Source: Halobacteriovoraceae bacterium (GTDB lineage: Bacteria; Bdellovibrionota; Bacteriovoracia; Bacteriovoracales; Bacteriovoracaceae). From it: a DNA stretch of 60,335 nucleotides. Shown here piece after piece: positions 33,549 through 41,884 of the stretch. Positions within the stretch are counted from its first letter, which is position 1. Every line of letters starts with the position of its first letter. Location of the stretch: contig PASP01000001.1 of NCBI GenBank assembly GCA_002712005.1, forward strand, positions 1 through 60,335, written 5' to 3'. The notes under the pieces are model-generated. The model saw only the letters and a list, made by a program, of their open reading frames with translations. It made no database searches and had not been told where the DNA came from. A program made the translations under genes and the position numbers.

Positions 33549-35843
33549 ATGACTCATTTAAAGCTGCGAAATCTATTAATAAATACTCTTAAGAAAGTTA
33601 AATTTCTTCTGCTAAGTTTATCCCTAGTTCAGATGCAGTTAGTATACTCCCAAGATTTAGATCAAATCCAAAAAATAAAAGATGAAGCTTTAAAACAAGT
33701 GGATTTCTCTGACAATCTTATGACCATAATTAATGAGAAAGGAAGTGAGCCCGTTTCTTTAACTCAAAACGATCGTGAAGCCTTAAAGCTCTTAGGCTAC
33801 TCAGATGATGAAATCAACACACTCCAAAATAAAGACTTATTTGATAAAAATGAAAGAGACAAATTTCTAGGTCGTGTAGATCAATATGCGGATAAAAAAA
33901 ATAATGAAATCTATCAAGGAACAGAAGAGACTCTCATTCCGGGTTTAGCTTCTGCGGTAATTGGACTTGGCTTTGCTTCACTGTTTGGAGTCGTCGTAGG
34001 AATAAAATGTAGGAATCAACCTTCAGCACTAGCATTTGCTGGAACAAGTGCAGCTTGGGCCGGACTTGAGATGATGATCTGGAAAGGTTACCAAGTGGAG
34101 ATGGATGATATTCAAACCCTTATGGATGCTACAAAAATTCCAGATAAGATTTCTAAAAATGTTACTGAAATGAGGTCCATTATTCAAAAACTAGAAGCAG
34201 ATATAAAAACAGCTAATGCTTCCAACTATGATCAAATCCTTCAAAAAAATAAAAAAGAACTTAATCGACTTAAAGAAATGGCCCTATCCTTAAGAGACTA
34301 TTTAAATAAAGCTAAAGATAGTCAATTTGGTGCAGTCAGATCGATTCAACAATCTCTTGAGCTCGCAGCAGAAACAACAGAAAAGAAGTCAAAGAATGCT
34401 AAAGTCGCAGCTATTGGATTTACAGCTGCAGCTGGAGTTGCAACAGCCGAAACATTTAAAGCCTTTGGAGATGGAGGAAAGTGCTTTGGTTCAAAGTCAG
34501 TCTTCAATCAGGCGACTCAAAAGATTCTTGATTTCATCATTCCATCTGCCCATGCCAAATTTGCAAATATCGGGGACCTTGATAAGATTGGAATTCCTCT
34601 TGGTGCAGGTTTAGGTGCGGCATATCTTCATTTCGAAAAGTCTTTCGCTGACAAAGTATTCAATTCTGCACCTACTCGTGCCGCTGTTTTTTTGGCCATG
34701 GCAGCTTTAGCTTACTACGCCTCTACAAAGCTTAAAGAAGCCAGTGAGTTCCTAAGAAAACAAGCTAATGAAATGAATGTTTTTGCAACAAGTATCGAAA
34801 ATGCTCTTAATAATCTCAATGCAGGATTCGATTCCGTACAAGAAATCATCAATGAAATTAAAAACCAACTTTTACCTGCGTACGATGAATTGGTAGAAAA
34901 TTTAAAAAATAGTGAAGAAATAAAGAATGCAATTAGTGAAGTTAAGGACAAAATAAATAGCACGGACACTCAAGCACTCACTGAGGATATCAAACAAATG
35001 ATTAGCTCTGAAGTTTCTGAAAACGAGCAGTCTATTAACGAAGGTATCCAAAAAGCAAAGAGCGAATTATCTCAAATTGATTCGAGTGAATATAAATTAC
35101 CCCAAACGACTTTTCATCCTATTTTAGACTTTCTCTTTACTGATGCTTATGCAAGTCATCCAGGCTTTCAAGTAAAACCGAGTTGTTTTAAACGTAGTAG
35201 ATATTATCTCAAAATGGATGAAGATTGTTCTTGTTTAAAAAATAAGACTTGTATGAAGACACACTTTCCAGAGAGGTTTAAGCTCTCTCGCACTGGAGAC
35301 TTTATCAAGCTCGCTACTCAATTTGCTCATTCTTCTTCACAAGCTAATAATTACATTCTTTCTGGAAGACCTGACGTAGGCTTAAAAATATATAAGAAAA
35401 TATCGGCTACAACCTCACAAGTTGAAAAGAAGTCGATTGGTCTGCTCTATACAAAAGTATCAAAGAGCATTTCACCTAAAGGAATTTTAAATCTCACTAC
35501 TTCTGCAAAGAAAATAACGGAGCCTGCCTTAGCCGATTATTTTAAGAAGAGGAAACTTAAGCCTGCTCCTCAACAAACGATGTCAAAATTAATACGAAAG
35601 ACTTCTCCAACTAAAGCGGATACTCAAAAAAGAAATCTTCTTATTAGTCTGCAAGAAAAGGCAAGGCAAGCAAAACGCCTAGGTAATCAGAGCCTACAGA
35701 ATCAAACGATCTTAGTTTCTAAAAGACAAAATACAGCGGATTACAATTACTCAGACCAAACGATTATTGAGGACTCTTCTGTAGATATATTTATGATGAT
35801 TAAAAGACGATATATGAAAGTACATGCAGATGGTAGGCTTTAA
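33549..35843 (+). CDS. Large exported protein with hydrophobic segments and coiled coils, function unknown
   Basis: The 764-residue protein has an N-terminal signal or anchor (about 15-34). A first hydrophobic pair follows (about 131-175), then an Asn/Lys-rich helical region (about 190-280), a second hydrophobic pair (about 345-395), a long coiled coil (about 395-520) and a basic C-terminal third. Two segments are near-copies: ILDFIIPSAHAKF at about 329 and ILDFLFTDAYASH at about 528. Both resemble signal-peptidase cleavage sites placed inside the chain. The fragment after the second contains a small Cys-rich patch (CSCLKNKTC). No family is recognised. The ribosome-binding site is weak (AGAAG). 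Confidence 0.85.
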   Translation: MTHLKLRNLLINTLKKVKFLLLSLSLVQMQLVYSQDLDQIQKIKDEALKQVDFSDNLMTIINEKGSEPVSLTQNDREALKLLGYSDDEINTLQNKDLFDKNERDKFLGRVDQYADKKNNEIYQGTEETLIPGLASAVIGLGFASLFGVVVGIKCRNQPSALAFAGTSAAWAGLEMMIWKGYQVEMDDIQTLMDATKIPDKISKNVTEMRSIIQKLEADIKTANASNYDQILQKNKKELNRLKEMALSLRDYLNKAKDSQFGAVRSIQQSLELAAETTEKKSKNAKVAAIGFTAAAGVATAETFKAFGDGGKCFGSKSVFNQATQKILDFIIPSAHAKFANIGDLDKIGIPLGAGLGAAYLHFEKSFADKVFNSAPTRAAVFLAMAALAYYASTKLKEASEFLRKQANEMNVFATSIENALNNLNAGFDSVQEIINEIKNQLLPAYDELVENLKNSEEIKNAISEVKDKINSTDTQALTEDIKQMISSEVSENEQSINEGIQKAKSELSQIDSSEYKLPQTTFHPILDFLFTDAYASHPGFQVKPSCFKRSRYYLKMDEDCSCLKNKTCMKTHFPERFKLSRTGDFIKLATQFAHSSSQANNYILSGRPDVGLKIYKKISATTSQVEKKSIGLLYTKVSKSISPKGILNLTTSAKKITEPALADYFKKRKLKPAPQQTMSKLIRKTSPTKADTQKRNLLISLQEKARQAKRLGNQSLQNQTILVSKRQNTADYNYSDQTIIEDSSVDIFMMIKRRYMKVHADGRL

Positions 35844-35854
35844 GACCTACCATC
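35829..35854. terminator. Hairpin between convergent genes, overlapping a stop codon
   Basis: GATGGTAGG and CCTACCATC form a perfect 9-bp stem whose 8-nt loop contains the TAA stop of the 33549 gene. Only a weak T-rich stretch follows on the plus strand. It lies between two convergent genes and could act in either direction. Confidence 0.55.
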
Positions 35855-35873
35855 TCTTCTTGTAATTTTGTAT

Positions 35874-37301
35874 TTATGATTGCTTTGATGGAAGCTCATT
35901 CATACTCGTATTCTTCAATACATAGTAAGTAATGAGACCAGCTACGATTCCAGGAGCTATTTCGTAAATGGTTGAACCAAGTCCAGCAGCTCTCCAAGCA
36001 AAGGTAACTCCAACACCGATGATCACCATCAATATCGCTGTAATCTCTGATACATCAGAATTAAGGGTGTATACAAAGAGAAGTGGTCCAAAGGCTGCAC
36101 CTAATATACTCCACGAGAGAACAACAAGTTCAAATACGTTTTGTCCTCCGAAAATTGCTATAAGCAGAGCGACTATTGTTACAAATGCCGTTGCAAGCTT
36201 CGTAACAATCAAATTATCTTTCGTATTCGGAAGAATATCTCTCGTTACGGCAGCACTACAACTCAATACCTGAGAGTCAGCAGTCGACATAGTAGCCGAG
36301 AAAAGACCTGCTAGAACAACTCCAATCAGAACTTCTGGTAGTAAAATTTGACTTAAAGTTGGAAGCGCAAGCTCAGCATCAAAGTTAGCAGATACTGGTA
36401 AAAGAAGTCGAGAAAGGAGTCCCACACCATAAGTTAGGATCGTGAAAAGAATAAAGAAGCCATAGTAGTAACGCTGTGTCTTTTTCATATTCTTAGTATC
36501 ATCAATCGTCATAAAACGGATCATAATATGAGGCTGACCAATCACTCCAAAACCTGCAAAGGTCCAACCTAAAATAAAGAGTAAAATCCCCATCGAGTTA
36601 TCCATAGGTAAGCCTGTCGGTCTGACACTTAGATAGTTTGGAGCAACTTCACCCAATTGATCTACAAAGTTTCCAAAACCTCCTACTTTGTCGACTCCCA
36701 TGTAGAAAAGAACACCCATCGCCAACATCATAACAAAGGATTGAGCAGCATCTGTCCAAATCGAAGCTCTAATTCCTCCGGATAAGCAGTAAGCAAATAC
36801 AATGATCGCTCCGATAATAGCCCCAGTGCTATAATCCCAGTCAAAGAGTACATGGAGAGCTTTTGAACCTGCTTTAAATTGGGCCGCTGAATAGATTCCA
36901 AGAAATGTTACGGTGATAATTCCCACAATAAGTCTCAATTTCTTATATCGAGTTCCTTGCCAGCGAGAAAGAACCCCACCAAAGCTAAGTAAATTCTTAT
37001 CTTCAGTAGTTTCTCTTAATTTCTTGTGTACATAGCGAGACATGACATAGTCCCCTAAGATCCATCCAAACATAATCCAAATTGACTGAAGACCACTTGT
37101 ATAAGTGAACCCAATCAAACCGATGAACATATATCCAGAATTATTTGTCGCCACAGCAGAAAGCGCGGCCAACCAAGGAGGGATCCCATGACCAGCTAAG
37201 AGATAATCAGAGTTACTTTTTTGACTTTTAATGGTCGAAGAAACCCCAATAGCTACAAAAATCATGAGAAAAAACAAGAAACTGTATATAACAGTAGACA
37301 T
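35874..37301 (-). CDS. Sodium:solute symporter (SSS family)
   Basis: The 475-residue protein has about thirteen membrane helices and the SSS signatures: SDYLLAGHGIPPWLAALSAVATNNSGY in helix 1-2 (quoted as SDYLLAG and AVATNNSGY), CLSGGIRASIWTDAAQ, and GLFSATMSTADSQVLSCSAAVTRD (quoted as STADSQVLS). The last holds conserved Ser/Thr sodium ligands. The sequence is closest in style to PutP/PanF-type carriers of amino acids or carboxylates, but the substrate cannot be read from sequence. The ATG at 37301 is chosen with AGG eight bases upstream; a GTG three codons earlier is less likely. Confidence 0.9.
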   Translation of the reverse strand: MSTVIYSFLFFLMIFVAIGVSSTIKSQKSNSDYLLAGHGIPPWLAALSAVATNNSGYMFIGLIGFTYTSGLQSIWIMFGWILGDYVMSRYVHKKLRETTEDKNLLSFGGVLSRWQGTRYKKLRLIVGIITVTFLGIYSAAQFKAGSKALHVLFDWDYSTGAIIGAIIVFAYCLSGGIRASIWTDAAQSFVMMLAMGVLFYMGVDKVGGFGNFVDQLGEVAPNYLSVRPTGLPMDNSMGILLFILGWTFAGFGVIGQPHIMIRFMTIDDTKNMKKTQRYYYGFFILFTILTYGVGLLSRLLLPVSANFDAELALPTLSQILLPEVLIGVVLAGLFSATMSTADSQVLSCSAAVTRDILPNTKDNLIVTKLATAFVTIVALLIAIFGGQNVFELVVLSWSILGAAFGPLLFVYTLNSDVSEITAILMVIIGVGVTFAWRAAGLGSTIYEIAPGIVAGLITYYVLKNTSMNELPSKQS

Positions 37302-37390
37302 AAGCTGCACCTAATTTTAGTAAGTTAATAGAAATGACTCTCAATACATTAACAAATATTGGTATAGAGTACGGAATAAACTTCATAGGC

Positions 37391-37405
37391 TTCGGTATAT
37401 CCGAA
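37391..37405. promoter_or_regulatory. Small inverted repeat between divergent symporter and glycosyltransferase genes
   Basis: TTCGG and CCGAA are perfect arms around TATAT, 90 bases from the symporter start and 74 from the glycosyltransferase start. A regulatory role is possible, but the element is short. Confidence 0.25.
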
Positions 37406-37441
37406 TGATGGTTTTTTCGAGAAAAATCTCTCTAACTCCCC

Positions 37442-37447
37442 TATAAT
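37442..37447 (+). promoter_or_regulatory. Probable -10 box for the glycosyltransferase gene
   Basis: A perfect TATAAT lies 31 bases before the ATG at 37479. No good -35 box is visible 16-18 bases upstream. Confidence 0.4.
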
Positions 37448-37478
37448 GGCGGCTTGAATCAACTAGGAATAATTGAGA

Positions 37479-38450
37479 ATGAAAATTGTCTTTCAACATA
37501 ATGGAATTTTGCCTGTAAAAAAATATGGAGGAATTGAAAGGATCCTTTTTTGGCATATGAAGGAGTTGGTTAAGTTAGGACACAAAGTTGTGCTTATTGG
37601 CCACAAAGACTCACAAGTTACCTCTTATGGTATCGAACTCATTCCTAACCCAGAAGATGAGCGTTGGGAGAAAGTTGTTCCAAAAGACACAGACCTGATT
37701 CACCTTACCTACAATCACAATACCGATCTCGACTTTCCTATCCTAACCAATATTCATGGTAATGGTCAGCCAGGGGAAATCTTCCCTTTAAACACCGTCT
37801 TTGTTTCTAAAAAGCATGCTCTTGTCCATGGCTCTGATCAATATGTTCACAATGGGATTGATCTTGATGAATATCCCCAATTTGAAGCAAGGGACGCTTC
37901 AAAAATAAACGAGCTTCTCTTTCTTGCTAAGGCATCTTGGAAAGTTAAAAACCTAAAACAAAGTATTAAGATAGCTAAGCATAGCCATAAGAAACTTCAT
38001 ATCATTGGGGGAAGAAGTCTATGGCCATCTCGGTATACAAAGTCTCATGGCTTTATGGGAGGAGATGAAAAAAATCAAATCATGAAGACCTGTGATGCCC
38101 TCCTCTTCCCTGTACGTTGGCATGAACCCTTTGGCATAGCCATCATTGAAGCAATGGCCCTTGGCCTCCCTGTTTTTGGTTCTTCTTATGGAAGTCTTCC
38201 TGAACTCATTCATCCAGAAGTAGGACAAGTATTCAATCATCATAAAGAGATTATTGATCACCTTAATCGTGGAAACTTTAATTACGATTCTAGAGCTATT
38301 AGAAATTATGTTGAAAATAATTTCAATATGAATCGAGTCACTCAAGACTATCTTAGAGTCTACGAACGTATGCTGGCCGGTGAAAACCTCAATCCTAAAA
38401 ACCCCACTTGGTCTGAAAAGTTGGCACCTTTAGAACTTCTTCCTTTTTAG
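37479..38450 (+). CDS. Glycosyltransferase, GT4/group 1 type
   Basis: The 323-residue protein has a GT-B fold pattern: an N-terminal KKYGGIERILFWHMKEL glycine-rich acceptor loop and a C-terminal donor-binding domain with HEPFGIAIIEAMALGLPVFG. The latter contains the E-x7-E motif of retaining GT4 enzymes, and LPELI follows. It transfers a sugar from a nucleotide donor, probably to an envelope glycan or lipid; the substrate is unknown. It is shorter than most GT4 enzymes (about 370). The ATG at 37479 is preferred over a TTG two codons earlier. It is a single gene, divergent from the symporter. Confidence 0.9.
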   Translation: MKIVFQHNGILPVKKYGGIERILFWHMKELVKLGHKVVLIGHKDSQVTSYGIELIPNPEDERWEKVVPKDTDLIHLTYNHNTDLDFPILTNIHGNGQPGEIFPLNTVFVSKKHALVHGSDQYVHNGIDLDEYPQFEARDASKINELLFLAKASWKVKNLKQSIKIAKHSHKKLHIIGGRSLWPSRYTKSHGFMGGDEKNQIMKTCDALLFPVRWHEPFGIAIIEAMALGLPVFGSSYGSLPELIHPEVGQVFNHHKEIIDHLNRGNFNYDSRAIRNYVENNFNMNRVTQDYLRVYERMLAGENLNPKNPTWSEKLAPLELLPF

Positions 38451-38520
38451 TTAAAAGATCTCTACTCCATGAATGAGAAAAAGATATCGGAAACAACTAC
38501 AGTAAGCACCTGAAATTACA

Positions 38521-38548
38521 TTGACACAAGTGGGTTTAGATTCATAAC
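38521..38548 (+). promoter_or_regulatory. Probable promoter of the receiver-domain gene
   Basis: A perfect TTGACA and a CATAAC (4/6) are separated by 16 bases, about 60 bases before the ATG at 38608. Confidence 0.4.
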
Positions 38549-38607
38549 CCCCTGGCAAAAACTACATTTATTTATAAAGTTAAATTTATGGGTTACAATC
38601 TTAACTT

Positions 38608-39030
38608 ATGAAAGTTCCCATGAACCTCACCATTCTCCTTATTGATAGTAAGTCCGTATATCGAAACTTAACGATTCAAGCCCTTGGTAACCTTGGTTTT
38701 AGTGGCCGTTGCATTCCTATCAAAGACTACAGGGAGTCTCTTTTTAAAATTAATCAACTCTTAAAAAAGGGTGAAAAAATTGATCTCATTATTTCGGAGT
38801 TTTCCTTTCCTGATGGTGACGGTGCCGATTTAATTAGAAAAATCAGAAGTCACCAGAAACTTAAAAACACACCTATTTTAGCCTTGAGTGATCTTGAAGA
38901 TCCTAATGAAATTGTTAGGGCCTTTGAGGCAGGTATTGATAATTATCTTCTACGCCCAGTTGAAGACCTAGCCCTTCTTGAAAAAATAGAATATTGTTGG
39001 CAAAAAAGAAAGTGTCCAGCTTCCGCATAA
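38608..39030 (+). CDS. Single-domain receiver protein with altered phosphorylation site
   Basis: The 140-residue protein is one CheY-like receiver domain with no output domain. The usual phospho-acceptor aspartate is replaced by Glu64 (IISEFSFP, where CheY has ISDWNMP), the acidic pair is reduced to Asp13, the switch Thr is Ser94, and the conserved Lys is Arg116 in LLRPVE. It probably cannot be phosphorylated normally; glutamate may mimic the phosphorylated state. Its partner is unknown. There is no clear ribosome-binding site at either candidate start (38608 or the ATG at 38620). A small unknown gene follows after 18 bases. Confidence 0.87.
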   Translation: MKVPMNLTILLIDSKSVYRNLTIQALGNLGFSGRCIPIKDYRESLFKINQLLKKGEKIDLIISEFSFPDGDGADLIRKIRSHQKLKNTPILALSDLEDPNEIVRAFEAGIDNYLLRPVEDLALLEKIEYCWQKRKCPASA

Positions 39031-39048
39031 ATTCACAATCAAGGTCAC

Positions 39049-39423
39049 ATGGAACTACCAAGTATTAAAGACTTTCAAGAGTTTTTACTCGATCACGCTA
39101 ATAAGTACGCTCGATATGAATATGCGAATCCCTTATACAATAAAAGAAAAAAAGCTCATCCCTATAAATCAATCTACCTCCATATCAACAATCGCTATAA
39201 TTTATTCTATATCTATGAGGACACTAAAATTGAGGCGCTCAAAGAATTAGGTGTCTTCTTAGGTGACTACTTAGATGGACTTTATCCCGAAATAGCAGCT
39301 CCCTTCAAATTGCAAAGAGTATCTGGAGAAAAAAGGCTCATACCTCAGTCATTAAAAAGAATTAGTGGATTAAGAATAGTTTGGGCCGGAAAAGCTACCA
39401 ATCCAGAAAAAGGTCAATTCTAG
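39049..39423 (+). CDS. Small cytoplasmic protein of unknown function
   Basis: The 124-residue protein has no signal peptide or membrane segment and is rich in Tyr, Lys and Leu. Its alternating charged and hydrophobic pattern suggests a compact mixed fold. I recognise no family. AAGG lies four bases before the ATG, and the gene follows the receiver gene by 18 bases in the same direction, so the two are probably cotranscribed and may act together. Confidence 0.75.
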   Translation: MELPSIKDFQEFLLDHANKYARYEYANPLYNKRKKAHPYKSIYLHINNRYNLFYIYEDTKIEALKELGVFLGDYLDGLYPEIAAPFKLQRVSGEKRLIPQSLKRISGLRIVWAGKATNPEKGQF

Positions 39424-39529
39424 AATCTGTAATAAATACCCATCTCAAATGCCTTCCTTTGATTAATATCTTTAACTGTAATAAGAATAAAATCCCCAAT
39501 TTCAAAGATTATAAGACAAGGAAACCCCA

Positions 39530-40153
39530 ATGAATTTTTTAAACATTCTCATCTTATTACTCGTCCCATTCTCCTTATCAGCACAAGAAATATCGACCGT
39601 AAAAGTTTTCGATGGGCTTGTCGCTAAATGCAGCTCGAACCGAGACCTCAATAATCTAGGAGCCTATATATTAAAAGCGAAGGATGCTTCTATTATTGAT
39701 GGCAATTATTTAAATCTTAAATTGAATTTGTCTTTTTTCAATTGCCAAAAAAACAGAAATCAATTCAAGCTTGTAAGTGCATCTCCTTATACTACAACAA
39801 GGAGTCTGATTCATAAGAAAAGTATAGAGAAGAGAGTAAATTTAGTGAGTTTGCAAGCTTATCGTGACGGTGTTTATGAACTCTTATTAAATCGTCCAAT
39901 TGAAGATGGTAATTCTTCTTTTAACAATATCGAATTCTCAACTGATCTCAATGACATTCTTAATCAAGAAGAAGCTGCCACTTTAAAAGAAAAAGGAAGC
40001 GTAGCTATCTCTATTGACTTCTCTCTAGTGAAAGAAGTTGAAACATTTGTAGATGGTATTTCTTATTTCAATGACAGAGTAGCTTTTGGAAATTTTCGAG
40101 TTCACTTGAAAATTGAAGAAAGTGAAAAAGGTCACATGGTGAAACTTAAGTAA
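39530..40153 (+). CDS. Secreted protein of unknown function
   Basis: The 207-residue protein has a typical Sec signal peptide (1-18, ending LSAQ). The mature chain is polar, with two cysteines and an alternating pattern that suggests beta structure. No domain is recognised. AAGGAAA lies upstream of the start. The gene has its own 106-base upstream gap and shares a bidirectional terminator with the convergent histone-fold gene. Confidence 0.82.
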   Translation: MNFLNILILLLVPFSLSAQEISTVKVFDGLVAKCSSNRDLNNLGAYILKAKDASIIDGNYLNLKLNLSFFNCQKNRNQFKLVSASPYTTTRSLIHKKSIEKRVNLVSLQAYRDGVYELLLNRPIEDGNSSFNNIEFSTDLNDILNQEEAATLKEKGSVAISIDFSLVKEVETFVDGISYFNDRVAFGNFRVHLKIEESEKGHMVKLK

Positions 40154-40154
40154 T

Positions 40155-40182
40155 AAAAAAGGCCGGAAAACCGGCCTTTCTT
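40155..40182. terminator. Bidirectional terminator between convergent genes
   Basis: AAAGGCCGG and CCGGCCTTT form a 9-bp stem around an AAAA loop, with an A-run on one side and T residues on the other. The T-tract is stronger for the minus strand (histone-fold gene) than for the plus strand. Confidence 0.9.
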
Positions 40183-40212
40183 ATATAAAAATAAATTATA
40201 ATTTATTTTTAA

Positions 40213-40482
40213 TTAAGCTAGGATGTCGTAAGGACGGATAGTCTTACGTCCGTTAGCAGCACAACGCTTTTGAGCTTGCTCAACAGCTTGATATACTAGG
40301 TCGTTAAGAGCATCAAGAGTGTCAGAAGAAACATTAAATGTGTTTTTCCCAGACCCTTTAAGAGCTAGCTTAGTTTTTGAACCAACAACAAGAACTTCTC
40401 TTTTTGCTGATTTTTTAGTTGTTGTTTTTTTAGCTGCTTTTTTCTTAGTAGCTTTCTTCTTAGTGGCTTTCTTCTTGGCCAT
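40213..40482 (-). CDS. Histone-fold protein with lysine-rich N-terminal tail
   Basis: The 89-residue protein has two parts. Residues 1-28 are a Lys/Ala/Thr tail (repeats of KKKAT type) like the tails of H1-like proteins. Residues about 30-89 fit a single histone fold: a first helix near KTKLALKG, then NVSSDTLDALNDLVYQAVEQA as the long helix (quoted here as NVSSDTLDAL), and NGRKTIRPYDIL matching the RKT-xx-D loop and third helix. Bacterial histones of this kind are abundant chromatin proteins in Bdellovibrio. The ATG at 40482 has GGAGGA four bases upstream. It is likely a DNA-binding nucleoid protein; the fold call is from pattern only. Confidence 0.85.
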   Translation of the reverse strand: MAKKKATKKKATKKKAAKKTTTKKSAKREVLVVGSKTKLALKGSGKNTFNVSSDTLDALNDLVYQAVEQAQKRCAANGRKTIRPYDILA

Positions 40483-40646
40483 GATTTCCTCCATAAGGTT
40501 TATCAATCATTGATTATCGATATGCTTAAGTTTGAGCAAATGAGCTGTATTTTGCAAGTAAAAAATCAAAGAATCAGCTAATTCGTACGCTTAAAACGTA
40601 TTTAAAACCTAAAAAGGATGCTTTTTTTACATAAATGAGAAAAAAA

Positions 40647-41327
40647 CTAAACTTTCCAATCAATAGGTTTAATTTTCTTTTGTAGAAGAAACTCATTCGC
40701 CTTCGAAAAAGGACGAGTTCCAAAGAATCCTCTATAGGAAGACAAGGGTGATGGGTGCACAGATTCAATCACGAGATGCTTAGTGCGATCAATTTTAGCA
40801 CCTTTCTTTTGAGCAGGAGATCCCCATAAAATAAAAACAAGATGGTCTTTATTATCGTTTAACAACTCAATTATTTTATCTGTAAATTTCTCCCAACCCT
40901 TTTTCCTATGAGATCCAGCCTTCGACTTCTCCACAGTAAGAACAGTGTTAAGTAAGAGAACTCCACTTTTGGCCCACGATTCAAGATGACCATGGCCAGG
41001 GGGAATTATTGATAAATCAGATTCCAATTCTTTATAAATATTCTTCAAAGAAGGTGGCAGAGCTATATTTGGCAGCACTGAAAATGATAGCCCATGGGCT
41101 TGGCCATCACCGTGATAAGGATCCTGTCCCAGAATAACCACTTTTGTATCGGCAAATGAAGTTAGGTTTAAAGCATTAAAAAGTAACTCTTTTGGAGGAT
41201 AAATTTCTTTACCATCGATCTCTTCACTTTCGAGAAATGTATCCAATTCTTTCCAATAATCTTTTGAGAATTCATCACTCAAAAGGTCCAACCAATCGCT
41301 TTTTATTAAGTTCTTATTTAAGTACAT
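40647..41327 (-). CDS. ung: Uracil-DNA glycosylase (family 1)
   Basis: The 226-residue protein carries the family 1 signatures: GQDPYHG with the catalytic Asp, and the His-containing HPSPLSSYRGF loop that inserts into DNA. Also visible are LLNTVLTVE and LWGSPAQ. It removes uracil from DNA to start base-excision repair. It lies 12 bases after the DUF420 gene and so may be read from the respiratory operon, but its function is unrelated. Confidence 0.97.
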   Translation of the reverse strand: MYLNKNLIKSDWLDLLSDEFSKDYWKELDTFLESEEIDGKEIYPPKELLFNALNLTSFADTKVVILGQDPYHGDGQAHGLSFSVLPNIALPPSLKNIYKELESDLSIIPPGHGHLESWAKSGVLLLNTVLTVEKSKAGSHRKKGWEKFTDKIIELLNDNKDHLVFILWGSPAQKKGAKIDRTKHLVIESVHPSPLSSYRGFFGTRPFSKANEFLLQKKIKPIDWKV

Positions 41328-41338
41328 AGACTAAGGAG

Positions 41339-41884
41339 TTAGTGGTTTAAAAATTTTAGGTAAATAAAAATGATCACACCAGTTACAGAAACATATAACC
41401 AAATGGGAAAAGTTACTTTTGCCACTTTTCGGTGGAGATTCCATCTTTTCTTAAAGGCCAAATAGAAAGTAAAAAGAATTAATGGCACTTGGGCCATGGA
41501 GAGAAGTATATGAGAAATCAAAATGGCAAAGTAAGAGTACCTGACCCATCCAGTGCCAATAAACTTCGTGTCTCCATGGTAGTGATGATAAAGAAGATAA
41601 GAAATCAAGAATGTTGCAGACAGGGAGCCTGCTCCCAACATGATCTTCTTATGAAGCTCTCTATTTCCTGATCGAATGGCCTTCAAGCCTACCAATAGGA
41701 ATATACTCGTCAGAGCGTTCAAAAAGCTATTCACGTACGGCAAGAGATCCACCATCTCTCTGTTGGTAGTTCCTCCCGTTTCCTTGGCATAAATCCACCA
41801 CACAAGAAAAGCAAAAACTACAGCACTAAGAGTTAAAATGGAGAGGATTGATTTTTTTTCAGATTGGAAATTAGGTTGCATCAT
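41339..41884 (-). CDS. DUF420 membrane protein, oxidase-associated
   Basis: The 181-residue protein has about five membrane helices and the DUF420 pattern: LPYVNSFLNALTS, HKKIMLGAG, LLYHHYHGDTKF, ISHILLSMAQVPLIL and NLHRKVAKVTFPIWLYVSVTGV (quoted as LHRKVAK). Several conserved histidines suggest a heme or copper role. DUF420 genes commonly accompany oxidase genes and resemble assembly factors; the exact function is unproven. It overlaps the preceding small gene by 14 bases and is part of the bc-complex operon. Confidence 0.9.
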   Translation of the reverse strand: MMQPNFQSEKKSILSILTLSAVVFAFLVWWIYAKETGGTTNREMVDLLPYVNSFLNALTSIFLLVGLKAIRSGNRELHKKIMLGAGSLSATFLISYLLYHHYHGDTKFIGTGWVRYSYFAILISHILLSMAQVPLILFTFYLAFKKRWNLHRKVAKVTFPIWLYVSVTGVIIFIYLKFLNH

